This document shows, piece by piece, positions 53,407 to 62,919 of a DNA stretch of 64,000 nucleotides. Position numbers and translations under genes: made by a program. The DNA comes from Aporrectodea caliginosa (Eukaryota; Annelida; Clitellata; Crassiclitellata; Lumbricidae): NCBI GenBank assembly GCA_020284085.1, contig JACEVL010000953.1, positions 233,188-297,187 on the forward strand, given 5' to 3'. The first letter of the stretch is position 1. Every line of letters starts with the position of its first letter. The notes beneath the pieces are model-generated. The model saw nothing but the letters and a program-made list of their open reading frames with translations, made no database searches and had not been told where the DNA came from.

Positions 53407-55472
53407 CTAAAGAAACATAGGTAAAAGTGCATTTTAGCGTATTAAACCCATGATGATTTCGGCCAAGTATTTTAGCGTATTTTATTATTTCTCTTATGTG
53501 TTTGCGTAAATGGAAGCTGGATTGATAAAAATAATTCTTTGCCCAAATGGAAGTTGGATTGATGAAAGGAGTTATCTGCTAAAGTGGAAGCTGGATTGAT
53601 GAAAAAACGTGTAGTTTGGCGTCGTAAATGACACGCGATTTCATGGCGAATCAGCGTTGGTCGAATAGAAGTTGGACTGCAGAAAAGAATTCTTGCTAAA
53701 TAGAAGTGGGATTGATGAAAATAATGTTACCTTAAATAGAAGTTGGATTGATGTAAATAATATTGCTTAAATAGAAGCTGGATACATTTCAGTTATCATG
53801 AAAGTCATTGAAATAATTAAATACGCTAAAATACACGCCTAAATCCACTATCAATAAAATACGCTAAAATGCACTTTTACCGAAACATAACTATTACAAG
53901 CTGAAATGGTGGTGTTTGCGCAGGAATAAGCGGGAGACGCTTTGAAATGAAATTCGGTTCTGTGTGGCATATAGGCTATAGGCCTACACTGTATCCGGAA
54001 AACAAAACCCTTGATGGTAATATGAAAATAAACTAGTAAATATTTATCGATTTTTAAACTTCAAAAACCGTTTTCATCCAGACATAATTAACTAACACTT
54101 GTTAAAATATAAAAGTTCATGTTATCCAATAGTGACGTCATAATAACGTCATTTCTGTCAAAATTCAAATGTTAAGGATAAAAAAATTGGTGCATCGGCT
54201 CTTGGTAAAAAGGAAATCCATTTAACAGAACCCTGTGCGAAAATAAATGGAGCTTATTACCGAGATTGTTTGCTGTCGGAAAAGTATTGCCAGATATCCA
54301 GGAATATTCGTATTATAACACATTTCAACAAGGTGGCTCTCCAGCTCACCGAGCTCTTGAAACTGTTGAACTGCCGACAAGGGACACTGGATTTCATACC
54401 TCCTAATCCTTGACCTCGAAACAACCCGGACTTAAATCCGATTGATTACAAGATGCTGGGAATAATGCAAGGGGAAGGTATACAGGACAAAGAACAGAGA
54501 CAGTGAAGGACTCTGTGAGCGAATCGTTAATGCCTGGGAGGAATTTGATCAGCTGGTTATTGGTGCTGCTATTGGCCAATGGTGCGCGCGTCTTGAAGCT
54601 TGTGCTGAAGCCGAAGTCGGACACTTTGAACACACCTTATAGTCTACTCTAAAAATCAAACTAATCTAAAATTTATAACTGATAAATGACATTTTAAAAT
54701 AATATTGAAATTTTTAGATGATTTTTGTGCCGTCCATAACACTTGAATTTTTATGCAAATTACGTCATTACGACGACATTATTGGATACAAGGAACTTTA
54801 TTATTATACCCAGTGTTAGCCAATTATGTCTGGAATAAAATGGCGTTGTAATTTTAACAATCGATGAGTATTTACAAGTTTTCTTCATGATACCATAAGG
54901 GGTTCCCTTTTTCCGCGAACACACTAAATAACTATTATGCATAATTGCGCTATACTTTATGATCCTAACCTCCACATTTCAAAAGCGATACTCTGAAGCC
55001 AACCACATGCAAGGTACCAGCTTATTCAACAGCGCTCGGCCGAGTCAGAGGGGTTGTCCAAAGATCTCCAATAGTGACCCGAGTCCGTTAACCAGAAAGA
55101 CAAGAGAGAGACAAAGAGAGAGACACACAGAGACAAAGAAAGAGAGGGGTACGGTACGTAACTGGGTGCGGAGACACTTTGGAGCACGCCGTTTAGGCGC
55201 CAGAACTTCTGGGCGCTGTTTGAACAAATCCATTATTAGTACTACTACAACCATATCAATCCAATTTCTAATTTCACACAAAACAATTTTCATCAATTTA
55301 GCTTCTACACTCACAAGAAACAATTTTCAGAAGTATAACTTATACTTTCACAACAAATAATTTCATCAATCCAACTTCAAGTTTCACAAGTAATTATTTT
55401 TCATCAATCCAACTTCTACTGCTTAGAGAGACAAAAGACAGAGAGAGTCAAAGACAGAAAGGTAAAAGGAGG

Positions 55473-55510
<38 letters not shown>

Positions 55511-55697
55511 GACAGACAGAGAGACAGTGAGAGAGACAGAGAGAGACAGAGACAGAGAGATACAGAGACAGAGACAGCGACAGAGACAGAGAGACAGACA
55601 GAGACAGACAGAGACAGAGACAGAGATAGAGACAGAGACAGAGACAGAGAGATATAGAGACAGAGACAGATACAGAGACAGAGACAGAGACAGAGAC

Positions 55698-55757
<60 letters not shown>

Positions 55758-58700
55758 CTTTGTCTCATCATCTTTGCGATACTGATTTATATGCGAATAA
55801 TTACCGGACACATAGTTTGGCACTTTAGGTCAGGTTGTTTTTAGTCAGATTGAGACCATATTAAAAAATATTACATGGATAACTTGGTGTCATTTGCTTC
55901 TGGTGTCATTTGATTCTGTGCATGTTACCGACCACATCGGTCGTTGTTCGACTTTTGCGAATCATTTTGTCTAAGTGCTGCAATTGCTCAGTACTTTCTA
56001 CCATGTTGTAGCTTACTGGCGCTAAGTTTTCGTATCGGACTTCATCGTCTTTTCTGCTGAGGATTGTGTTCGTTTGACGATAGTTTATTTGCGCATCATC
56101 ATAGCCTACAAGCCCTACATGACTCGTGGGAAGAGATGGACTTCCCAGTGTTCGGTCGAGCATGGGATCTAAGACAACTTACAAGTCTACAGTCGAGTAA
56201 TTTCGTCTCGGCGGAGGAGAAGCGACGCGTGTCTTCTTCCATTAGTCACTGGTGGCACTTCGATCTACCTACCGATTGACGAATGCCGGTTTTACATGCC
56301 CGCAGTGGTTCAAGAGGGGGGACTGGTTATGCCCCATTTTTCACCAAAGAAGGAAGGCTGGTCGCAGGAGTAAAGTATGCTTCAAAAGCTGCCGCGCATA
56401 GTCGCTTCACTATTGAAGCAGCTTGGTCTACCGTCTAGGGATCCTGAACATGTCAACTGTGACTGGTTATCGATTGGGTGAGATCTGCGTGTGTGCGTGC
56501 CACTGTGACTATCCTGTTGTTCTCTGCGCATTATGTACATTAATATTACATTATTGCTTAAAGACGAATTATTTGTTCTTATTGACATTTAACATCATAA
56601 TGAATAGAATAGGCAATGCTTGTGTTAGGTACTTAAAACATGTGGTTTGAAGGAGCAAGTAGACTTGAAGCGAGTGAACGAAGCGCATTCGATGTATCGA
56701 AAGTAGCACTATAGTAGTCAAGGATCACGGCTGATTCACAAACCATACATGTAATGCCATCACCGAAGGCTTTGAAGAGATAGTAGTGGTATTTTGGCGT
56801 GAGACGCAGAGAATAACATTAAGTAACAATCTTATAGAGTCTACATGAATAAGGAGATTATACCATGATTCAGAAGCATCTCAGTAATAATCTGTTGTTC
56901 CCGAGTGCTGTTCATTACGGCCAGTTGTGCGTTGTTATGCAATAGCCTGCATTTTTGTTGAGCCGTCGTCCAGTCTACTCTGTCACTGAGAACGGCGTAG
57001 CATTTAGGAGAGCCAGCGACACTGTAATTGAAGCCTGTTGGACAATGGCGACTGAAACAATAGCAAAGTTGTATTGAGGAAGAAGAGATAGAAAGTCACA
57101 GCACGATTTTGTTGTACTGATTTTCCTTAACCCGACATAAAATCTTTTCACAAATCATAAACTAACCCTGATATCATAAAATGATGTCAGCGCAGCTAAA
57201 GGCATGCTGTAAGGTCTGACCTTACATTTTGGTTTCTTGTTTTCAACCGTCAGAAATACACATGTGATAGTAGATAACTTAGCAGCGCAACTGCAAGAGG
57301 CTTAATACACAAAACATAAATGATCTCTGGGACACATTTAAGATAGTGCTAGAAATGTGTGTTTGACAAAATGTATTCGGAATCAATACAAAATGTAACA
57401 AAATTATTAATATAGATTTTAGTAAAGTATACGGCAATATAATTTATAATCTCTATCTGCTGGCAAATTCTCGCGATCGTGTACCTTAACTGATAAAGCG
57501 CGACGTAGTGTTCTGCCGGACTATATGGAACCCAAAGTTCGCATCTCACATACATGCTTCCGGGGCTATGAACAATCATTGAACATAGTGGCAAGACTTA
57601 TATCAAATTGATGAAGAGAACGTGTGGCTATCGGACGACTCCAAATAGGCTACAGTAATAAGCACAGAGTCACTCAAATCAATCACTGCCATTTCTACCT
57701 TCTCTAAGCACACCTCCAACCTCTCGTGCTCCTGCTTTATCCACATTCATGACCTCCGCCTCATCCGGCCCATGCTCGACTTTGGGGCTGCCTCTACCAT
57801 TGCTACCTTTATTATTAACTCGAAGCTCGATTAATTATAATTACAGCAATTCTCTGTTCCTCAATATTGATTCCACACTGCTCAAGCGATTGGATAATTA
57901 GTCAATTACCTGAAGGTAATTATTGGTCTCATATTAAACGATGAAATTTCTTGTATTTTATCGCCACCATCTCATTATTTCTATCACAGCTGGGCCTAAT
58001 TAATTCGTCAATCCCAAATACATATATAAAACTTAACTGTGACAAACGATGCATTTGATAACATACATGTAAGTAGCACTGCAGCTTTCAAGATAAAAAA
58101 TATAACGATTAATCCAATTATACAGGTTCAAAATCGCTGACAATATGCGTACATGAACAAAAATCTATAAGCACTGCTAGCCTGCGCTCAGTAAATGCGC
58201 ACTCAGGACCTCTATGCTCTTTCTCACCTTCAGCCGCTGTCCGCCTTCAAAGCTCCTCCCAGCGCGCATGCGCAACACTCTACATACAGAATCTAACCAC
58301 TAGTAACCAGGTACCTGTTTGCAATGCCATTCATTCCAAGCTCGCATTCTCACTATCCATAATCAGTAGGGTCGAGTGGAAAAAACGAAAATTAGAAATC
58401 TGAAAAGGAAATGCAACCAAAAGTTGCCTAATGGTATGGGGTAAAAAAAGGTCAAATTTTGTTTAGCCTAAATATTAATGTCTTCGGCCCCCATTTACGA
58501 AAATAGCGCCGTCACAGTAGGATAAAGTAACAGGTTGAACCCTATATCTGATATTGGATCCGTGAGGCTGGTGCTAAAATCGGAGTAAACAGTGGCTTAG
58601 ACGACGTCACTTAACTTTCGCACTATTTAATTGCTATTGTGCAAAATATCTTCGCCAAAGATCGATAGATTGTGAGAAAATCGGAACCCTCAATCCTACA

Positions 58701-61000
58701 TCCTAGATATTTAATAAGGGAACCGTGGATTTTGGCTATTAGTCCAAAGCGAGCGTTGGTGCCACTTTGGTCGGTCGTCGGTAATCATGGAACGATGTGC
58801 TTTGAAAGAAAGAACCTAATTATATTAAATTAAACTAAAACTTGCAAGGTATCGAACCAATTAAATGCCAACCTGTCACATAATTCATGTGATGCTTGAC
58901 TAAATTTATTAATGTTATTTATAAGTCGTATATATTATAGACAACACGACATGTTGTTCAATATTCAAGTAACTAACATATAAAAATTTAATAGTCTAGT
59001 TTGCTGGAAATGTTGAAGGTTTAAATATCCAGCATGGAAGAGATTTGTTTTGCGATTTCGGTTCCAATTGCGCCCCTAATCAACTAAGATATAATGAATA
59101 CGCTGACCATGCATTGCCAGTGCGAAAATAAGGCGGAGAGGCGAGAGGACTGGCCACCTACCCTCCTATACCGAGGCTAAGAAAATGAAGTCGCTAACAC
59201 TTCATGCCCAATGCTTCTTTTTGAGACTACATGTTGCTGAAATGACTTCTCTCCTCGTCTTCTCTATATAATAATACTAATGTAATATAACATAAATTGT
59301 CGAACATTTCTCAGAGCCCACAAAAGAAACGTCAGGTGGTCGTATGGTGGCGCAGGTGTAGAGTCAGAATAGGATAGCTTGAAGAGTTCGGTTTTCAGTC
59401 GTGAGTGGAAAGTAGTAGAGGAGAGTGCAAGCGGAGGAGAGGTGAAATCAACAGGCGAGATAGGTAGCAGGATGAGCAAACTGGCGGAGTTCTTTTGGGA
59501 GTCCGTTCAAAGAGCCTGTGCAGCAGGACTAAGGAGCGGTTGCAGAATTTCAGAGAAGGGGAGACTCGAGGCCGAGGTAGAGAAACATATGGTGATGATG
59601 AGCGAATAGACCTGAGCGGTTGGATGGTGAATAGCTGGCGATTTTAAAAGGGTTGCGAGGTGTGAAGGGAGTTCTAGGTAAGGGTTACAATTTTTATCCA
59701 ATGAGATCTGAGAACAGGGGTTATGTGGTGGTGTTTGGGAGTTTTGGTGACTGCGCGGGAAAGAGCGTTCTGGGCTGTTTGTAGTCTTGTTAGTCGAGAA
59801 GAGTCGATGTTGTCAAAAAGGGAATTACAGCAGTCGAGTTTGAGACGACGGAATAAGAAAAAACCTATGTGGTGCGGGCGAGAAGATAGATGGCTGATTA
59901 TGAAGTTTAGTGAATATGGGATCATGATCAGAGGGTGAGTTGAGTTCGCAGCTGAGGATCGGTGACAGACCGGGTGAGACAGAAGTAATGACTAGGTCAA
60001 GAGTGAGGCCATATTTGTGAGTGCGGAAAGAAACACGTTGGTTCAGACTGAATGCAGTTAATGAGTGGATCGGAAGGAATGTCGACATGGATATAGCCTA
60101 CCAGGCAAAAGCGTCGATTGCAAGAACTCAGCATTTCAACCTCGAATTGATTCAAGTTTCTAATTAGATTTAACCAGAATAACTTTACCTGGGCAGTTTT
60201 TGAATTAACCCTTGAAATTCATTCTTCATTTCCATGTTCTCCGCTAGAAGTTGTCTTTTGATTTCCTCAACTGAGTTGCTCATATATGTGTTGTGACTTA
60301 CGATGAGATACTCTAGACGTGAGATTTGAGCCTTCATATCAGTGTTTGCTGTTTGCATTTGTCTTCTGTTTTCTTGAATTGAGTTGTTCATATTCGTGTT
60401 GTGACTTTCAATGCGATTCTCCAGACGTGAGATTTGAACTTTTGTATCAGTGTTTACTGTTTGCATTTGTCTTCTGTTTTCTTGAATTGAGTTGTTCATA
60501 TTCGTGTTGTGACTTTCGATGCGAGTCTCCAGACGTGAGATTTGGGCTTTTGCATCAATGTTCCCTGCTTGTATTTGTCTTCTGTTTTCTTGAATTGAGT
60601 TGTTCATATTCGTGTTGTGACTTTCAATGCGATTCTCCAGACGTGAGATTTGGGCCTTTGTATCAGTGTTCGCTGTTTGCATGTGTCTTCTGTTTTCTTG
60701 TCGTGAGTTGTTCAAATATATGTCGTGACGTTCCACGCGATCCTCCAGACGTGAGATTTGAGCATTAAGATTCTGAAACTCTGATTGTATGCTCTTTGTT
60801 AAAGTAGTCCACGCAACGCTGTTGTGCATGTGGAGGTCTTTAACAAAACTGTATAGGCCATTAACTTTGTTTTCTTCATCACTGCTACTGTCATCAACGG
60901 TACTCTGTCCTATTACAAAAAGGCTGTCTAAATGTACTGTAAGCAATAGCAAAACAGAGAAATATAACTTTGTCATTCCCGAAATTATCATTGAAAGCAT
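53120..61000 (-). CDS. Secreted coiled-coil-stalked C-type lectin (three-exon gene)
   Basis: Exons 60189-61000, 57051-56864 and 53406-53120 join in phases 2 and 1 with no stop, giving 428 residues. Residues 1-31 are a secretion signal (KLYFSVLLLLTVHLDSLFVI). Residues 32-70 are acidic and polar. Residues 75-265 are a coiled-coil stalk with five copies of AQISRLE or a variant, exactly 36 residues apart. Residues 274-425 form a long-form C-type lectin domain. It has the N-terminal pair C274/C288, the conserved C305 and C422, WIGA at 348-351, EPN at 384-386 and WND at 409-411. EPN plus WND predict calcium-dependent binding of mannose-type sugars. The stalk predicts oligomers, as in collectins but without collagen. 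The likely role is extracellular glycan recognition; whether that is immune is inference. Introns 1 and 2 carry LINE, SINE, mariner and TIR elements. The alternative start Met9 aligns with the start of paralogues. Confidence 0.86.
53420..53881. mobile_element. Non-autonomous TIR element beside the lectin 3' splice site
   Basis: The ends GGTAAAAGTGCATTTTAGCG and the exact complement extend over 24 bp. The flanks GAAACATA (53412-53419) and GAAACATA (53882-53889) are a perfect 8-bp target duplication, as for hAT-like elements. The interior is built from units of the 36-38-bp minisatellite (GAAGTTGGATTGATGAAA). It lies 13 nt upstream of lectin exon 3 on the minus strand, so its end is part of the acceptor region. 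Confidence 0.88.
53510..53790 (-). repeat. Minisatellite, 36-38-bp unit (array 3)
   Basis: Same unit as 42763-43020, opposite to 52253-52520. It lies inside the TIR element at 53420-53881, with the fourth unit displaced by unrelated sequence at 53610-53660. Confidence 0.85.
54215..54660 (+). pseudogene. mariner/maT-like transposase relic
   Basis: Frames read KINGAYYRDCLLSEK, GGSPAHRALETVEL, NNPDLNPIDYKMLGIMQG, then ERIVNAWEEFDQLVIGAAIG and EVGHFEHTL. This is the C-terminal half of a Tc1/mariner-type transposase with several frameshifts. The second catalytic aspartate has become Gly (QQGGSPAH). It differs in sequence from the three other maT-like relics here. It lies in intron 2 of the lectin gene, in the opposite orientation. 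Confidence 0.78.
54661..55249. other. No gene recognised (lectin intron 2)
   Basis: Intronic by position. Short GAGA tracts at 55100-55145. Confidence 0.45.
55250..55420 (+). repeat. Minisatellite, 36-38-bp unit (array 4)
   Basis: Units of CATCAATCCAACTTCTA plus TTTCACAAGTAATTATTTT, with variants. Confidence 0.75.
55430..55760. repeat. (GACAGA)n/(GA)n microsatellite
   Basis: GACA, GACAGA and GA runs. The Leu/Ser-rich and Arg/Glu-rich frames here are artefacts. Confidence 0.97.
55761..56863. other. No gene recognised (lectin intron 2)
   Basis: The right part (56685-56863) matches 16290-16533, the flank of the paralogous exon, so some intron sequence has been conserved since the gene duplicated. 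Confidence 0.5.
56864..57051 (-). CDS. Lectin gene exon 2 (N-terminal half of C-type lectin domain)
   Basis: A 188-nt exon between acceptor CTATTGTTTCAG and donor CATG|GTATAATC. Its first base completes Ser271. It encodes RHCPTGFNYSVAGSPKCYAV, DRVDWTTAQQKCRLL and AQLAVMNSTREQQIITEML, ending with one base of codon 334. The NST motif (318-320) is a possible N-glycosylation site. It is equal in length and phase to 16534-16721. Confidence 0.9.
57052..57714. other. No gene recognised (lectin intron 1)
   Basis: AT-rich intronic sequence without identifiable elements. Confidence 0.45.
57715..57832 (+). pseudogene. Short LINE fragment
   Basis: The plus strand reads IHDLRLIRPMLDFGAASTIA and TFIINSKLD. 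This is the block between the palm and thumb of L2-type proteins that normally continues DYCNSL. Confidence 0.6.
57833..59029. other. No gene recognised (lectin intron 1)
   Basis: AT-rich sequence with no recognisable protein or repeat boundary. Confidence 0.4.
59030..59210 (+). mobile_element. SINE family copy (body and tail)
   Basis: ATTGCGCCCCTAATCAACTA, GAGAGGACTGGCCACCTACC and AAGAAAATGAAGTCGCTAAC match the copy at 5300-5490 and, in the first half, the copies at 28545 and 44896. The tRNA-like head is degraded. Confidence 0.6.
59265..60085 (-). pseudogene. LINE relic with internal deletion (endonuclease end joined to thumb)
   Basis: The minus strand reads VSFRTHKYGLTLDLVITSVS and ELNSPSDHDPIFTKLH, the endonuclease C-terminus with its SDH motif. 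Then comes RLKLDCCNSLFDNIDSSRLT, LQTAQNALSRAVTKTPKHHH and ITPVLRSHWIKI, which belong to the end of the reverse transcriptase. The whole catalytic palm is missing between about 59860 and 59880. A C-terminal piece and tail reach 59265. It lies in lectin intron 1 in the same orientation as the gene. Confidence 0.72.
60189..61000 (-). CDS. Lectin gene exon 1 (signal peptide and 36-residue-repeat stalk)
   Basis: 812 nt, from ATG 61000-60998 to donor CCCAG|GTAAAG. The run-on frame beyond adds only Arg before a stop in the intron. The repeats share the pattern AQISRLENRIESHNTNMNNS then IQENRRQMQT. Alanine or valine starts them at residues 80, 116, 152, 188 and 224. NNS sequons fall at 97, 133, 169 and 205, so each full unit carries one potential N-glycan at the same helix position. 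In DNA the unit is 108 bp. The leader contains TTGTGTCCTAACCTTTCAGG, shared with the paralogues. Because the unit is a multiple of three, the antisense strand is also open; that frame is not a gene. Confidence 0.9.
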
Positions 61001-61368
61001 CCTGAAAGGTTAGGACACAATTTCAGTCTATAAAATGCTGTTGTCAGCGAATCAAAACACTCCAAAGCTCCCAATGCCAGTCATGAGCTTAGATACACAG
61101 AAATTGCTGTCACGCATAATTATTCTTGTCAGCCATCTACAGTGCCCAACGCGTATAGCGGGAAATGTATAGCGTATAAAAATCAGATAGCGTAATATGT
61201 CAGTTGAGACATCTGCTTGCAGTTGCATTATCCAAATAAGGCACTTGCGATCATGTAAATTGATGCTGTGCGATACAGATCGCTAAAGGCCTGGGAAGGA
61301 TGAAAGCGGAAGTTCCACATGACTTTGTCCAGGATGTTGTAAGAATTTTTACTTCAACTTTATATATA
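61001..61368. other. Lectin upstream region, no further gene
   Basis: The first 60 bp upstream are homologous to upstream sequence at 30376-30440 (CGCTGACWACAG). A TTTTATA word lies on the minus strand at 61035-61029, too close to the ATG to be called a TATA box with confidence. Confidence 0.4.
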
Positions 61369-61628
61369 CAGGGTGGGCCAAAAAAAGTAACCCCTAGGCA
61401 TTTTTGCTAATATTTCGGTCAAAAGTAAGAATTTTTAAATAACGTTTTACACGCTTAAAGGTAATTCATATCTACGTATAATATCCAAATTTCACGGAAA
61501 ATGTTCACACAGAACAAAAGTTATATCACTTTTAGTGAGTCCACCCACTGTGAAAAGTGATTTAAAAATTCTGACTTTAGGCCGAAATATTAGCAAAATG
61601 CCTAGGGGTTACTTTTTGGCCCACCCTG
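61369..61628. mobile_element. mariner-type MITE (260 bp)
   Basis: CAGGGTGGGCCAAAAA at the left and the complement at the right, with inverted similarity over about 70 bp and TA on each side. The terminal 200 bp are related to the right end of the maT-like fragment at 28267-28506, which is a candidate source family. Confidence 0.9.
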
Positions 61629-61631
61629 TAT

Positions 61632-61945
61632 ATAGGCCTATAGCCCAGTCCCGTACCTTTGCCTGCATTAACCCTTTGCTATGGAATCAACTCCCCTTTT
61701 TTCGCACCGAAATACTTTCCGGTGACCTTGCTACATCTTTTTGCTACGTCAAAACTTGTCTTTATTCCCGGGGACTTTCGCACTGGTGTGCATTCACTCG
61801 GCTTCCTTCTACGCCCAATTGAAGACTTCGTAGCGCCTCTGAGTAGAGCCCTTGAAGAGGCGCTATATAAATTTTATGATTGATCGATTGATTGATTGAC
61901 TGATTGACTGATTGACTGATTGATTGATTGATTGGTGTGTACTGT
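61632..61945 (+). mobile_element. L2-like LINE 3' end
   Basis: The frame RTFACINPLLWNQLPFFRTE, then TCLYSRGLSHWCAFTRL, then a 3' UTR with AGGCGCTATATAAATTTTAT and (GATT/GACT)n. This is a very short 5'-truncated copy that starts next to the MITE. Confidence 0.88.
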
Positions 61946-62103
61946 GAGAGGCGCTTATTAAATCTTTAAATGCAATAAATATAATCTGTATCCTTTAACA
62001 TCTCGAAAACCTTAGATAGTGGATTTAATCACAAAGGCCTAGTAAACCACTTGATCTATTCGAATGCTTTTAGCTGTTCTAGCTTTATTCGCTTACCTCT
62101 AAA

Positions 62104-62905
62104 TAGTCCGTCGGCTAATGTCACAAAAACAAGGGTTATAAAAATTTTGGGTAGAATCTTGGCAATGAAGCTTAAATTAAAGATATGATAGTGCTGAGTC
62201 AGAAAAATATTGTTGCCAATTTTATTTTTATTTCATGATTTACGCCCCTGGCGGACGTTTTTATCATGACGTCATATGCTCACCTTAAAACTGCCGATTA
62301 ACTAAACAGGTTGGTGTAAAAATTAGCTACAGTAGCTCGGAATATGCCATACCTCAAGTGGACGCGTCGTAAGCCTATCACAGTTAATATTCAAACTGGG
62401 GGAATGCCACCTTCTCCCAAATGACGTCCTTGGCTGCAAATCTCGTGTAGATTAATGTTTGAAATTAGTTCTATTGGAATCCTTGCCCCTAAATATGTCT
62501 GTTTAGACACCAAGATCACGATTCTCAGTGAGATACAGGCTGAGACATTGAAAAATCTCTATTTCGGTCGGCCATTTTGGAAAATGGCTACCATTTAAGC
62601 CAGAGGACAAATCTGCGATGACCCTATAGCTAATATTTTTCCTCAGAGTATGTTGCTACCATGTACCAAATTTCATGCCTCTATCATCATGTGAGCAATT
62701 TTTACACCAATCTGTTTAATTAATTGGCAGTTTTAAGGTGAGTATATGACGTCATGATAAAAAAACGTCCGCCAGAGGGCGTAAACCATGGAAGAAAAAT
62801 TGGCAACAACGTTTGTCTGACTCAGCATTATCATATCTTTAATCTAAGCTTCATTGCCAAAATTCTACCCAACAATTTTCTTTCCTCACATAAGCCGACG
62901 GACTA
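62104..62905. mobile_element. Foldback element with about 250-bp inverted repeats
   Basis: Left end TAGTCCGTCGGCTAATGT and right end ACATAAGCCGACGGACTA. The arms stay similar for about 250 bp (GGCAATGAAGCTTA, ATGACGTCATATGCTCACCT, TTGGTGTAAAAATT). Flanks TAAA (62100-62103) and TAAA (62906-62909) form a possible 4-bp target duplication. The roughly 300-bp centre has no coding frame. Confidence 0.87.
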
Positions 62906-62919
62906 TAAAGCCTAAAATC

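Noticed and set aside
55416..55844. Leu/Ser- and Arg/Glu-repeat frames
   Set aside because: Translations of the GACAGA/GA microsatellite.
60319..60768. 149-codon plus-strand frame rich in Cys, Phe and Leu
   Set aside because: It is the antisense of the stalk repeats. The 108-bp unit keeps the opposite strand open. No start context or domain.
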